A stretch of DNA of 64,000 nt from an uncultured Saprospiraceae bacterium (GCA_937942435.1 CALDEM010000051.1:1-64000), one strand, 5' to 3'; numbered from the stretch's first letter, positions 10,854-22,043 are shown. Numbers and translations are program-made. Notes: generated by a model not told the origin, from the sequence alone.

Positions 10854-11540
10854 TTATCGTCTCTTGTTGCGATTGTTATTACGGCCTCCTCGATTGTTTG
10901 ATCTGTTGTTGGATCCTCTTCTGTTATTATTATTTCTTCCGCCCTTTCTTCTCTTAAATTGATTAGAACTTGGCATAGGTGCGGTAACTATGATGTTGTC
11001 ATCTTCAGATATAGTGATCTGACCATCAGACATAGTATGAAGATCTTGCTTGATGACATCATCACTGACAAAGTGCTCTCGATTCCACGTGCGATATGCC
11101 AGCTTCATGTAAGCTGCTATAATCATAACAAACTCTTCCCGCTTCTCTCCATCTTCCATCTTCATGGCTTTCTCTACTAACACTTGGACATTCTTGCCGT
11201 AGTGTCTAAACTTGCGAAGCGTTGGAGGGTATTCTATATCAATCGGTTTGATCTTTACATTTTCCTCAGTAGGGATGTCGCCCTCAGGTGGAGTCACATG
11301 TATGTCGTAACCAGCTATCTTAAATAAATGATGCCACAACTTAGTCTTAGCGTCTGGGCTGTTCTTATCCGTAGGGTGCATCTGGTGCATGAGATCTACT
11401 ATGGCTTCTGCATATTCTTGTCGTTTGATGTAGTCCTTTTCATCTTTGATGGTCAGGATCATATTTTGAATATTTCTACCATACTCAGAGATAACTAGAT
11501 TATCCATCTGAGAGTTATAAAGCATATTTTCTGTGCTCAT
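10854..11540 (-). CDS. DUF4290 family protein with Arg/Gly/Asn-rich C-terminal tail
   Basis: Conserved Bacteroidota family, adjacent to murA and glmS; tail KRRKGGRNNNNRRGSNNRSNNRGGRNNNRNKRR. Confidence 0.8.
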   Translation of the reverse strand: MSTENMLYNSQMDNLVISEYGRNIQNMILTIKDEKDYIKRQEYAEAIVDLMHQMHPTDKNSPDAKTKLWHHLFKIAGYDIHVTPPEGDIPTEENVKIKPIDIEYPPTLRKFRHYGKNVQVLVEKAMKMEDGEKREEFVMIIAAYMKLAYRTWNREHFVSDDVIKQDLHTMSDGQITISEDDNIIVTAPMPSSNQFKRRKGGRNNNNRRGSNNRSNNRGGRNNNRNKRR

Positions 11541-13381
11541 TATTCTACGGTTACTGATTTTGCCAAGTTTCGTGGCTGATCTACATCACACCCTCTCATC
11601 ACTGCTATATGATATGCTAGGAGTTGTAATGGGATTGCTGAAAGTATAGGCGATAGTGCTTCTTTAATCGGGGGTACTTCTATATAATAATCGGCAATGG
11701 CTTTGATTTTCTCATCACCTTCATTGATTACGGCGATGATTAACCCTTTCCTTGCTTTTACTTCTTCAATATTGCTAATCAACTTGTCCTGTATGCTTTC
11801 ATTAGTCGCTATGACGATGACTGGCATATAGAGATCTATAAGTGCAATCGGACCATGCTTCATCTCTGCCGCTGGATATCCTTCTGCATGTATGTATGAT
11901 ATCTCTTTCAACTTTAGCGCTCCTTCGAGTGCCACAGGGAAGTTGTATCCTCTACCTAGGTAAAGTGCATTGTTAGCACTCTTTATCTCAGATGCAATAT
12001 ACTTGATTTTGTCATCTTGAGTCAGAATGGTAGCCGCTTTGGCACCTAATGAATCAAGAGACTGCATGTATCCTTGATAATCATCATCACTGACACGGCC
12101 GAGATGACGACCCAGCTGTATAGCCATCATGGACAATACGGTGAGTTGACTTGTAAATGCCTTCGTAGAGGCTACACCAATCTCAGGTCCTGCATGTGTA
12201 TATGATCCTGTATCCGTCACTCTACTGATACTTGAGCCTACAACATTGACGATACCATATGTCATCGCTCCTTTTTCTTTTGCAAGTGAGAGCGCAGCTA
12301 AGGTATCTGCTGTTTCGCCAGATTGTGATATAGCTATAACCAGATCGTTTTGATCGATGATCGGGTTTCTATATCTAAACTCTGAGGCGTACTCCACTTC
12401 ACAAGATATCCGAGCTATATCTTCAAACAGATACTCCGCCACAAGTGCAGTATGCCATGATGTACCGCATGCTACGAATACAATGCGTTGCATCTGACTG
12501 ATCTTATCGATGTGGTCTAACAAGCCACCTACAGACAATCTCTGAGCGTCAAGATCAAATCTACCACGCATACTATCTGCGATCGTCTGTGGTTGCTGAT
12601 GTATCTCCTTGAGCATAAAGTGAGGATATCCTCCTTTCTCTATTTCTTCTATCTGGACGTCTATCTCTTTGATCTCGCCAAGTACAGTCTCATTGTCTAA
12701 GGAGAATATTCTATATCCCTCTTTGCGATCTATACGTATGATTTGGTCATCTTCTAAAAAGATAAATTGATCAGTATATTGACCTATGGGCGTTGCATCT
12801 GATGCTATGAAGTATTCTCCATCACCTATACCAAATACAAGTGGACTACTCTTTCTTGCTGCTAGTAGAACATCTGGATTCTCTTGATCAATGATCACTA
12901 TGGCGTATGCACCCACCACTTTTTTTAACATTTGCCTTAAGGCTTCTTCCGTGCTGAGTTCGTACTTCTTCCTAAAATATTCTAATAAGTGCGCAAGAAC
13001 CTCCGTGTCCGTGTCACTCTTAAAGACGTATCCTTGATCTATTAGGATCTTCTTCCAGGTCTGGTAGTTTTCGATGATGCCATTGTGAACCAAGCTGATG
13101 GTCCCATTCTGCGAGTTATGTGGGTGAGCATTTACGTCATTAGGTGGACCATGTGTAGCCCATCTCGTGTGCGCTATGCCAATGGTTGCATCCATATTAT
13201 CTTGATCGACGATGCGATCTAATTGGCCAACTTTTCCTTTACACTTGTAAGTATCAAGTTGATCTCCTTCGATTACTGATATACCTGCACTATCGTAACC
13301 TCTGTACTCTAGCTTATAAAGTCCATCTATTAAGATAGGCGCTGCTTGCTTATCACCTAGATAAGCGACAATTCCGCACAT
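11540..13381 (-). CDS. glmS: Glutamine-fructose-6-phosphate aminotransferase (isomerizing)
   Basis: MCGIVAYLGDKQAAPILIDGLYKLEYRGYDSAGI..., ends LAKSVTVE; TAATG overlap with DUF4290 start. Confidence 0.97.
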   Translation of the reverse strand: MCGIVAYLGDKQAAPILIDGLYKLEYRGYDSAGISVIEGDQLDTYKCKGKVGQLDRIVDQDNMDATIGIAHTRWATHGPPNDVNAHPHNSQNGTISLVHNGIIENYQTWKKILIDQGYVFKSDTDTEVLAHLLEYFRKKYELSTEEALRQMLKKVVGAYAIVIIDQENPDVLLAARKSSPLVFGIGDGEYFIASDATPIGQYTDQFIFLEDDQIIRIDRKEGYRIFSLDNETVLGEIKEIDVQIEEIEKGGYPHFMLKEIHQQPQTIADSMRGRFDLDAQRLSVGGLLDHIDKISQMQRIVFVACGTSWHTALVAEYLFEDIARISCEVEYASEFRYRNPIIDQNDLVIAISQSGETADTLAALSLAKEKGAMTYGIVNVVGSSISRVTDTGSYTHAGPEIGVASTKAFTSQLTVLSMMAIQLGRHLGRVSDDDYQGYMQSLDSLGAKAATILTQDDKIKYIASEIKSANNALYLGRGYNFPVALEGALKLKEISYIHAEGYPAAEMKHGPIALIDLYMPVIVIATNESIQDKLISNIEEVKARKGLIIAVINEGDEKIKAIADYYIEVPPIKEALSPILSAIPLQLLAYHIAVMRGCDVDQPRNLAKSVTVE

Positions 13382-13387
13382 GCGTCG

Positions 13388-14713
13388 TTAAGATTTAGTG
13401 TAAGTCAATTTTAGTTTAGCTGGGAAAGTCGGATGGTTGGGTCCAAAGATAACGACACTATTTGGATTTTGAATACGATCTCGGACAGTTAAAAACAATC
13501 TAGAACTCTGAGTACCATCAAATATCCCTTTAACATGATTAGTGATATTCATCTCATATCGCACTATCTCATTCAAATCATCAGAATCTAGACTTCCGTT
13601 AAATATACCCAAGGTCTGTCCAACCTCTCGGCCTATGTTGAGATCTACAACTGGTGCTAAGAGTCCACTCGTGTCTAAAGTAAACAAATCAACTGCCAGT
13701 GGAAATCCGAATAGAACAGTGTCTATCTGAGTCCTTCGGTCCACAAAAAACTCTAAAGTGGCAAGGTTTATAAATGGATCTTCTACACTCAACACATCTG
13801 ATATATCCACCTCAATCGTGGCACCAGAGTGACCTTGTAAAAAAAATCGATCGTTAGCACTATTGTCAGCTAAGGCTTGCTCCAGATTGGAGCCACTGAT
13901 ATCATGTGTGAAGTTAGTCGGGTTGTATGTTCCAAAACGATACGGGAAATTTTGATTTATCGTTAGAGAGTCTTTATAGTAAAAGACCATCGAGCTGATT
14001 TCATCATTTAAATCAAACTGAGCGATACTATTTCCTGAATTGGATTCAACATAAAATCCATTGATGAGCTCTGCTATTCCTTCTGATGTATTGTTTCGCT
14101 CCGTATCCTGAAATATATCAGATCCAAACCTTCTCCTAAGTGTAATCCTAAGAGCATCCTCAAAAAAAGTCACCAGTCCTCTACCGTCTAATAAAGAGAT
14201 GCTGTCTAGCTCAGACAACACAACCCTTTCCACTGAACCGACAGGTTCTGCAGACCTTAGAAGTACTTGATCTGTTTTTACAGTATCCGTAACTTCATAT
14301 GGTTGTTCTAGCTCATAGATCGCGACATCATGAAGAGCTCGGGGGTTACCATAGAATCTAGTAGTATCAACCTTTAAGATGATCGCAACAGAGTCCAATG
14401 TTGCATTTTCAAAGTTAGGTACTAATGTGCCAGGAGGAAGCTGAGGTCGGATATAGAATGCTGAAGTGATAGACCCGAACTCAGGATTAGTTATACTCCC
14501 CAATGAGTGTCTTTGAAAAAGAGGAATATCATCACCTATCTGTGGTATTGCTTGAGGGCCTAACTGTGTCACGACAATGTCAAAATCATCCAAAGAGATG
14601 ACTTCTAAGTCCTCAGCTCCTAACAATCCGGATCCTACTTCAGTATCATCTGCACAAGATCCCAACCCCAACAGTGATAGTAAGGCTAACGCGTAAAAGG
14701 CAACTCTTTTCAA
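13388..14713 (-). CDS. DUF4270 family lipoprotein
   Basis: Lipobox-like LLGLGSC; position and sequence typical of the Bacteroidota DUF4270 gene next to glmS. Confidence 0.75.
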   Translation of the reverse strand: MKRVAFYALALLSLLGLGSCADDTEVGSGLLGAEDLEVISLDDFDIVVTQLGPQAIPQIGDDIPLFQRHSLGSITNPEFGSITSAFYIRPQLPPGTLVPNFENATLDSVAIILKVDTTRFYGNPRALHDVAIYELEQPYEVTDTVKTDQVLLRSAEPVGSVERVVLSELDSISLLDGRGLVTFFEDALRITLRRRFGSDIFQDTERNNTSEGIAELINGFYVESNSGNSIAQFDLNDEISSMVFYYKDSLTINQNFPYRFGTYNPTNFTHDISGSNLEQALADNSANDRFFLQGHSGATIEVDISDVLSVEDPFINLATLEFFVDRRTQIDTVLFGFPLAVDLFTLDTSGLLAPVVDLNIGREVGQTLGIFNGSLDSDDLNEIVRYEMNITNHVKGIFDGTQSSRLFLTVRDRIQNPNSVVIFGPNHPTFPAKLKLTYTKS

Positions 14714-14716
14714 AAA

Positions 14717-15523
14717 TTATTCGCTTGTAAGTGTCTTATAAAAATCAAGGTAGTTCGCTAAAAACTCCTCTTCTTCATGTTTCACCTTAGGTAAAGAAGA
14801 AGCATCTATAGACTTCTGAACGCTTTCGTCGGTGATTTCGCTTCCTATGATCAGAGCATCTGCGTAGTTCATAGCTCCTTCATGTAGGGTTATTTTATCT
14901 CCGTCCTTATATGCCGCTAAGTCTTCATCACTTAGATCGTTGATCTTCGCTTTGTTGAAAAAATCAGCAGTGAAAGTGTCGCTGTAAGAACCATCGTATA
15001 CAGAATATACCATCTTGGCATCTTGAAAGATAGGATCTTGCTTATAGATCTTATCATGATACATAGGTATGAGACTTGTCATCCATCCATGGCAATGTAT
15101 GATATCCGGAGCCCAACCAAACTTCTTAACTGTTTCCATTACTCCTTTGCAGAAGAATACCATCCTATCCGCATTGTCAGCAAATGGCTTTTCGTCCTCG
15201 CCGTTAAAGATAAACTTGCGTTTGAAGAACTCTTCGTTATCCAAGAAGTAGACCTGCATACGAGAGCCGGGAAGCGAAGCAACTTTTATGATTAATGGGA
15301 AGTCATCGTCGTCGACTATGATATTCATCCCTGAAAGTCTTACAACTTCATGTAGTTTATGCCTACGCTCGTTGATCAAGCCATATCTTGGCATCAACAC
15401 ACGCACTTCATATCCTTTGTTATATGTGTGTGGTGCTAATTGATTAACTATTGAGGAGATTTCACTTAGGACAGTGTAGGGATTCATTTCCTGAGTGACA
15501 TATAAGACTCTTTCCTTACTCAT
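14717..15523 (-). CDS. Glycogen/starch synthase catalytic-domain-like glycosyltransferase
   Basis: 268 aa; VLYVTQEMNPYTVLSEISSIVNQL, PDIIHCHGWMTSLIP, typical short Bacteroidota GlgA-like protein. Confidence 0.8.
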   Translation of the reverse strand: MSKERVLYVTQEMNPYTVLSEISSIVNQLAPHTYNKGYEVRVLMPRYGLINERRHKLHEVVRLSGMNIIVDDDDFPLIIKVASLPGSRMQVYFLDNEEFFKRKFIFNGEDEKPFADNADRMVFFCKGVMETVKKFGWAPDIIHCHGWMTSLIPMYHDKIYKQDPIFQDAKMVYSVYDGSYSDTFTADFFNKAKINDLSDEDLAAYKDGDKITLHEGAMNYADALIIGSEITDESVQKSIDASSLPKVKHEEEEFLANYLDFYKTLTSE

Positions 15524-15636
15524 ACAGTATTTTACTTCAAATGGGCGGCAAAGATACTACAATTTTAGCTTTAACACTTAGATGACGACTTATCTAACTT
15601 TCTGCTAATGAACACATTAGTACTGTTAGTCAAGTG

Positions 15637-17805
15637 TTATTGATCATCCTCGGCATTTAGCCTAAGATCTATCTGTCTCTTATCCATATCAACATTAAAT
15701 ATCCGTATATCAACTTGATCTCCGATCCGCCATACTTGACCGCTCTTTATACCTGTTACTTTGATTTTGGCCGGATGAAGTGTCAATTGCTCATCAAAAG
15801 TATCTAAGGGTATAAAGCCATCCGCTTGACTTTCCGCAATCTCTATAAACATGCCCCGATCGATTATATTTCGGATCACACCAGTTGTTATAGTTCCTAT
15901 CCTCGAAGAATAATATTCTACTTGCTTGTACTTGATTGATTCTCGTTCTGCTGTGATGGCATCTCGTTCTTTTAGAGAGATGTAGACACATTGTTCTTCA
16001 AGTCCTGATTTAGAAGTTCGCTTGATTTTAGTTAGGTTTTCATGAAGTACCCTATGGGCAAGTACATCACTGTATCGTCTGATAGGTGAAGTGAAGTGAC
16101 TGTAGTGCTCAAATCCTAGTCCGTAGTGTCCAATATTTTCAGAAGAGTAAGCTGCTTTGGACATACATCGGATGGCCATCGGTTTGAGCACTTGCAGAAC
16201 GTCCTCATGTTCGCTAGTTTCACTCAGGCTATTAAGCGATTGAGTGATCTGTTTAGGCGAATCAAAGTTTAACTTAATACCGAACTCTGATGCCAACATA
16301 GCTAACTCCATAAGACGATCTGGGTCTGGCAGATCATGCACTCGATAGACGTATGGTACTTCTTGAGCCTTATCTCTTTTTGCCATGAACCGAGCTACGC
16401 TTTGATTAGCTAACAACATGTACTCTTCTATGAGCTTGTTAGCATCTTTTCTGGTTTTCTTGTAGATACCTATCGGAGTTCCTTTTTCATCAAGCTCAAA
16501 CTTCACTTCATCAGTTTCAAAATTGATAGAGCCTTCTTTAAATCTCTTTTTGTTCAGAGATTTTGCAATCTGATTGATATGCGTTAGCTCTTCAACTAGT
16601 TCTTGTCTTTCGCCATCTAAAACTTCTTGTGCCTCTTCATAGGTAAAGCGGCGGTCAGAATAGATTATAGTTTTACCCATCCAAACATCAGTGACTTTAT
16701 GATCAGCACTAAACGTAAATACTACAGAAAAACTCCACTTTTCTTCATTGGGTCTCAGTGAGCAAAGTTCATTACTGATACGCTCAGGCAACATCGGGCA
16801 GACTCGATCAACAAGGTATACGGACGTAGACCGACTAAATGCATCTTTGTCTAATGCCGAACCTGGTTTAACAAAGTGTGTTACATCAGCGATGTGTACA
16901 CCGATCTCTACCGAGCCATTTTCTAATTTTTGATAAGAGATGGCATCATCAAAATCTTTTGCATTGAAAGGGTCAATTGTAAAAGTTAAGACCTCCCTCA
17001 TGTCTCTCCTAAGTGCTATCTCTTCATCATCATACACATCACTGAGCGCTTCGCTTTCTGCAATCACCTCAGGGGGAAATACTATTTCAAAACCATTGTT
17101 GATTAAGATAGAGTTCATCTCAAAGTCATTACGATCTTCAGTATTGAGGACTTCTATGACCTTGCCTGTGATTTCTTTGTTTTGTCCTTGACCAAAGTTC
17201 AAGATCTCAACAACGACAGAATCGCCTTCTTTCGCAGGACCAAAATTCTTCGGTAGAATCTTAATATCCAAGTTCATGCGAGGCGTTTCGACAAAAACAA
17301 ATCCATATTTTTTAAGTTCTTGAAAAGAGCCGATGAAATTAACCCGCTTTCGTTTTATAACTTCTACTATTCTTCCTTCAGGCCTTCGACCTTTTCTATG
17401 TAAGCTTGCTTCAATTGCGACAGTATCTCCTTGTAGTGCGCCATTGACATACTTAGGGGGGACATATATATCTCTTTCTTGACCGTCTACAATAATATAA
17501 GCTCCACCCGAAGCAGTAAGGTCGGCTCGGCCTTGTAATCTAACACTGTTAGACTTTCTATCTGTGTTAACAAATGATGGATGTACGGCGTACTTTCCAC
17601 TTTTGTCTGTTATAACTTTCCCATCCGATTCTAATTTTTTCAATGCACTCTTTAAGGAGTCTTTACTATTCTTGGTTTTTAATTTAGAGCTTAGGTTTCC
17701 AGCAGAATATACTTTTCCTGGTTTTTTTCTAAGTAACTTCAAGATTGCGTTTTGCAAAAACCGCTGTGGTAATTTCTTACTTGTTTTGTTTTTATATTTT
17801 TTCAT
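15637..17805 (-). CDS. rnr: Ribonuclease R
   Basis: 722 aa; RNB motifs TIDPFNAKDFDDAIS, HFTSPIRRYSDVLAHR, C-terminal S1 domain. Confidence 0.95.
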   Translation of the reverse strand: MKKYKNKTSKKLPQRFLQNAILKLLRKKPGKVYSAGNLSSKLKTKNSKDSLKSALKKLESDGKVITDKSGKYAVHPSFVNTDRKSNSVRLQGRADLTASGGAYIIVDGQERDIYVPPKYVNGALQGDTVAIEASLHRKGRRPEGRIVEVIKRKRVNFIGSFQELKKYGFVFVETPRMNLDIKILPKNFGPAKEGDSVVVEILNFGQGQNKEITGKVIEVLNTEDRNDFEMNSILINNGFEIVFPPEVIAESEALSDVYDDEEIALRRDMREVLTFTIDPFNAKDFDDAISYQKLENGSVEIGVHIADVTHFVKPGSALDKDAFSRSTSVYLVDRVCPMLPERISNELCSLRPNEEKWSFSVVFTFSADHKVTDVWMGKTIIYSDRRFTYEEAQEVLDGERQELVEELTHINQIAKSLNKKRFKEGSINFETDEVKFELDEKGTPIGIYKKTRKDANKLIEEYMLLANQSVARFMAKRDKAQEVPYVYRVHDLPDPDRLMELAMLASEFGIKLNFDSPKQITQSLNSLSETSEHEDVLQVLKPMAIRCMSKAAYSSENIGHYGLGFEHYSHFTSPIRRYSDVLAHRVLHENLTKIKRTSKSGLEEQCVYISLKERDAITAERESIKYKQVEYYSSRIGTITTGVIRNIIDRGMFIEIAESQADGFIPLDTFDEQLTLHPAKIKVTGIKSGQVWRIGDQVDIRIFNVDMDKRQIDLRLNAEDDQ

Positions 17806-17895
17806 TAATTTCTTCTAAAGTGTTAGTTGAAGTGACGAGAGTAGAATGTTAGTGCGACTATAAAGTAAAAGATAGGGTAGGTAAGGAGGTTGGTG

Positions 17896-18408
17896 TTAAT
17901 CATCTTGGAGGCTAAAAATAATTTCTCCATTTGCCATAAGCTCCATCGTCATTAACTTGCTTTTACGAGGATCATATTGGTCATCTTTATTTACTTGCTC
18001 GCCGGCTATGATGTTGATGATCCAATCTTTATCTATAGTAGCTACAGATCTTTTTATATTTTGACCATCAGATCTTGTACCTGCTATAACTTTACGACTT
18101 ATCAAGACGCCGTTAGTATCATATGTAGCCATGATATAGTCATACTCTAATAACTTTCCTTTCCAATATACTACTGCATGAAAATTTTTAGTGTCGGGTA
18201 TGATATTACAAGCGATAAACTCGGTAAACTCTTCATCATATTCATCCGTCGCTTCTTCTTTTTGGAGAATAAATTGTCTGATTACATCTGAGCCTAAAGG
18301 TCTATTCTTCCGATCAAAGTAGCTGACGTTATCATCTGAAAGTGTGAGCGGAAGGTTTTCTTTTGAGAAGTGCTTAAGGAATAGTTTAAATGATTGTACT
18401 CTCGTCAT
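17896..18408 (-). CDS. Conserved hypothetical protein (170 aa)
   Basis: Clean ORF with a reverse-strand TAACTTTG promoter-like match (18419-18426) upstream. Confidence 0.6.
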   Translation of the reverse strand: MTRVQSFKLFLKHFSKENLPLTLSDDNVSYFDRKNRPLGSDVIRQFILQKEEATDEYDEEFTEFIACNIIPDTKNFHAVVYWKGKLLEYDYIMATYDTNGVLISRKVIAGTRSDGQNIKRSVATIDKDWIINIIAGEQVNKDDQYDPRKSKLMTMELMANGEIIFSLQDD

Positions 18409-18428
18409 TTTGTTGATACAAAGTTACA

Positions 18429-19610
18429 TCAATGTGGCTTATGATGCTTTGTTGGATAATCGATTGTGTTTTTTGACCTAAATATTCTGCTAAAATATAT
18501 TTCGATGATTTTTCTTTCATCAAATCGTTTTTTGACTATCTCGCGACCTTTTTGGCCCATTTGTAGTCTTTCTTCTATTGGTAGATATAAGAATTGTCGA
18601 CAGACCTGGACCAAATCATCCACGGACTTTATAGGAATCAATAATCCGTTTTTGAGATGATCAACAACGTCTCGGCAACCTACATGATCTGTAGTAATGA
18701 TAGGTCGGGACATACTTGCCGCTTCTAATAATATGCGAGACACACCTTCTTGATAATAAGATGGGAATACAATACAATCTGCTCTATTGATAAATGGTCT
18801 TATGTCTTCATGAGACCCTAAGTAATTGATCCAACCTTTCTTTTGCCAATCTTCAAGATCAGACAAGGTAACGGACATAGAGTTGTCAGGATTAACAAAC
18901 CCTACGACTTCAAACTTTACTTTCTTTTCTAATGCAGTAAGTTGCTTAGCGGCTGCGACAAATTCAAGAATGCCTTTGTCCTTCAATAGTCGTCCAGCGA
19001 ATAGAAAACGAGTGATAATTTTGTTCTCAGAGTAATGAGGTGTACCAGTAAACCTCTTTGTGTTTACTCCTTCTGAAGGCAAAATGAAAGTGTCTTTTTT
19101 ACTGGTTAGCCCTTCACTGACAAATCGATCTCTATCTTCTTGATTCAAAAACCAAAGATCCGAAGAAGCCACGCAAGAGAGCTTGTAAGCACTCTTGATT
19201 AGATATTGTGTGATACCAGAAAATTGAAAGGTTCTTCCCAATCCAGTTACAACACTTATGTTTTTTATACGGAGTAATCGAGCAGCCAGCGCACCATATA
19301 GATTCATCTTTATCGTATAGTGAAGCACCAAATCAAAACGATGTCGTTTGTAGATAGAGCGAAGCCTAAAGAAGGTTTTTAGATCTTCAACTGGTGATGT
19401 TGAATGTGCTTTTATTTTAATTGGAATATATGTGGCACCAGCTGCAGTCAACTTATCAGAGTAGTCATCTTGTGGAGCGACAGCATAAACTTTATGTCCC
19501 GAGCTTATTAGTGCTTTTATAATACCTAACCGGAAGTTATAGATACTCCAAGAAGTATTTGCGACAAGCGCTATACTTTGAGTTGTATGATCTAATTGTA
19601 GCTTACTCAA
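18429..19610 (-). CDS. Glycosyltransferase family 4
   Basis: LFAGRLLKDKGILEFVAAA, VFPSYYQEGVSRILLEAASMSRPIITTDHVGCRDVV. Confidence 0.87.
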   Translation of the reverse strand: MSKLQLDHTTQSIALVANTSWSIYNFRLGIIKALISSGHKVYAVAPQDDYSDKLTAAGATYIPIKIKAHSTSPVEDLKTFFRLRSIYKRHRFDLVLHYTIKMNLYGALAARLLRIKNISVVTGLGRTFQFSGITQYLIKSAYKLSCVASSDLWFLNQEDRDRFVSEGLTSKKDTFILPSEGVNTKRFTGTPHYSENKIITRFLFAGRLLKDKGILEFVAAAKQLTALEKKVKFEVVGFVNPDNSMSVTLSDLEDWQKKGWINYLGSHEDIRPFINRADCIVFPSYYQEGVSRILLEAASMSRPIITTDHVGCRDVVDHLKNGLLIPIKSVDDLVQVCRQFLYLPIEERLQMGQKGREIVKKRFDERKIIEIYFSRIFRSKNTIDYPTKHHKPH

Positions 19611-20679
19611 ACCGCTTGTCTTTCAACGATGATCGAAGTTGTTTGATCTCTTGTTCATCGTTGCGTGGATATATAAGAAGGACGTCATCTTCGTCAATGA
19701 TGATATAATCTTCTAATCCTTTTACAACAATTAACTTCTCCTTGTTTTGTACTCTTATTAGATTACCTGAGCTTTCTTGTACTTGACTGTGAGGTGTGAG
19801 CGTGACGTTGTTATTTTCATCTTTATCCATGTATGAGTAAAGAGAATTCCAAGTACCAAGATCCGACCATCCTATGTCTACAGGTATTGTGAAGACGTTA
19901 TCGGCATGTTCGAGTATAGCATAGTCAACTGAGATTTTATCGGTTAGAGGATATACCTCATTGATATAATCTTGCTCGTGAGATGTAGCATATTTAGAGA
20001 TATCTTTACATAGTACGTCAGTAATCTGTCGAGCTGTTTTTGAAAAATTATTGAGGATGGTTTTGCATGACCAGATGAAGATGCCAGCATTCCACACATA
20101 ACCTCCTTGTTCTAAGTATTGTTGTGCTACAGCAAGGGAAGGTTTTTCTTTGAAAGAGTTGACTTTAAAAATGTCGTTCTCCTCAGAGGTAGCATCAAAG
20201 TCTATATATCCATACCCTGTGTCAGGCCTTGTAGGTGAGATCCCAAGCGTGACAATGGCATCCTCTTTTGTAGCCTTATCGAAGCCTTTCTGCATCGCTG
20301 CTACAAACGTTTCTTCTTTTTTAATGATGTGATCAGCTGGAAGAACGGCAAAGACCGCATCAGGGTTTTTAGCATTGAGATGTAAGGCAGTATATGCAAC
20401 ACAAGGAGCAGTATTGTTACGAGAAGGCTCAAGGAGTAATTGATCCTCGGTTAGCATGGGGAGTTGCTCTAAGATCTGATCAGCATAGATAAGATTACTG
20501 ACGATATACACATTCTCTATGGGAACAAGACTTTTTAGCCTGCTAACGGTCTGTTGAAGTAAAGAAGAACCACTTCCTGTGATGTCCAAAAATTGTTTTG
20601 GGGTAGCTTCTCTGCTTGCAGGCCAAAATCTTGAGCCTACTCCACCTGCCATGATGGCTACATATTGGTTTTTATTCAT
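19603..20679 (-). CDS. manC: Mannose-1-phosphate guanylyltransferase
   Basis: AIMAGGVGSRFWPASREATPKQFLDI, LLEPSRNNTAPCVAYTAL, PADHIIK. Confidence 0.92.
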   Translation of the reverse strand: MNKNQYVAIMAGGVGSRFWPASREATPKQFLDITGSGSSLLQQTVSRLKSLVPIENVYIVSNLIYADQILEQLPMLTEDQLLLEPSRNNTAPCVAYTALHLNAKNPDAVFAVLPADHIIKKEETFVAAMQKGFDKATKEDAIVTLGISPTRPDTGYGYIDFDATSEENDIFKVNSFKEKPSLAVAQQYLEQGGYVWNAGIFIWSCKTILNNFSKTARQITDVLCKDISKYATSHEQDYINEVYPLTDKISVDYAILEHADNVFTIPVDIGWSDLGTWNSLYSYMDKDENNNVTLTPHSQVQESSGNLIRVQNKEKLIVVKGLEDYIIIDEDDVLLIYPRNDEQEIKQLRSSLKDKRFE

Positions 20680-20825
20680 TCTCCTGATTCAATAAACAAA
20701 GGCTAAGATACTCTTTATAGCATGACACATTATAAGAGATTAACATATGAATTCTTACTTACTGATTTTTCGATATAATTCTTACTTTCATCGCGTCGTC
20801 TTTTTTGAAACTGAAAAACTGAACT

Positions 20826-22043
20826 ATGACCAATAAGAGAAGATTATTTTATGCCAGTTGTTTCGCGTTGATTACAACTGCATTATCCTTCAGCCTAAGA
20901 GCAGGGATATTACCAGAAGTACAAACAGAACTAGGATTATCAGGAGAACAACTGGGTTTTATTAACTCGATGTGGTTCTTGGGATTCCCCATTTCTATGA
21001 TCATTGGTGGATTGATATATCATTCTGTCGGAGGTGCTAGAATTATGCAGTTCGCCTTTTTTGCACACGCCGTGGGTATTATTGGGACTATATATGCTGG
21101 AAGTTACGCAGGACTTATGGCTGCTTCTCTTTTGATTGGGCTTGGAAACGGATGTACAGAAGCTGCTTGTAACCCTATGATTGCAGATGCTTATGAGGGA
21201 AATATGATGAGTAAGATGATGAATCGCTTTCACATGTGGTTCCCAGGTGGTATAGTCGTAGGAGCTCTACTTTCTCAATTGATGGATGGTATGAGCTGGT
21301 CTTGGCAAACTCAGATTTGGGTAATTATGATACCGACGATCATCTACGCTGTTTTGTTTTTTGGACAGTCCTGGCCAAGAGCGAAATCTGTTGAGGCAGA
21401 ATCAGTAATGGGAAGCATAAAGGGCATGATGAACCCATTATTCATCTTCATGTTTTTTGTCATGGCTTTAACTGCATCTACAGAGTTTGGAACTACACAG
21501 TGGGTAGAACTTATATTGAAAGAGAGTGGCGCCAAACCGATGTTAGTCCTGGCGTTAGTGACAGGTTTGATGGCTGTAGCAAGATATTTTGGTGGAGAAA
21601 TGGTACATGCTTTCAACACAACTGGGGTCCTTTTGGGATCAGCTGTTTTAGCAACAATAGGTATCTATCTATTTAGTACGCAGACGGGCGCAATGACATA
21701 TGTGGCAGCGATCTTCTTTGGACTTGGAGTGGCTTACTTTTGGCCTAACATGATAGGATTTATAGCTGACTATATACCGCAAAGTGGTGCACTTGGATTA
21801 TCAATGGTTGGAGCCATGGGGATGTTTGCTAATGTATTTATGCAACCAGTATTTGGTTCTATGATTGATTCTAATAAGACAGAATTAGCTGCATCAGGAC
21901 TTACTGGTGATGCATTGGAGTTAGCAACTGGTCAGGCGACGCTTTCGACCATGTTATTATTTCCTGCAGCCCTGATTGTTCTTTTTGCCATATTATATTT
22001 CTGGATGAAAGGGAAACCGAAGGGACATTTAGTTGCCCACTAA
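20826..22043 (+). CDS. MFS transporter
   Basis: 12-TM-like hydrophobic protein; LRAGILPEVQTELGLSGEQLGFINSMWFLGFPISMI. Confidence 0.85.
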   Translation: MTNKRRLFYASCFALITTALSFSLRAGILPEVQTELGLSGEQLGFINSMWFLGFPISMIIGGLIYHSVGGARIMQFAFFAHAVGIIGTIYAGSYAGLMAASLLIGLGNGCTEAACNPMIADAYEGNMMSKMMNRFHMWFPGGIVVGALLSQLMDGMSWSWQTQIWVIMIPTIIYAVLFFGQSWPRAKSVEAESVMGSIKGMMNPLFIFMFFVMALTASTEFGTTQWVELILKESGAKPMLVLALVTGLMAVARYFGGEMVHAFNTTGVLLGSAVLATIGIYLFSTQTGAMTYVAAIFFGLGVAYFWPNMIGFIADYIPQSGALGLSMVGAMGMFANVFMQPVFGSMIDSNKTELAASGLTGDALELATGQATLSTMLLFPAALIVLFAILYFWMKGKPKGHLVAH

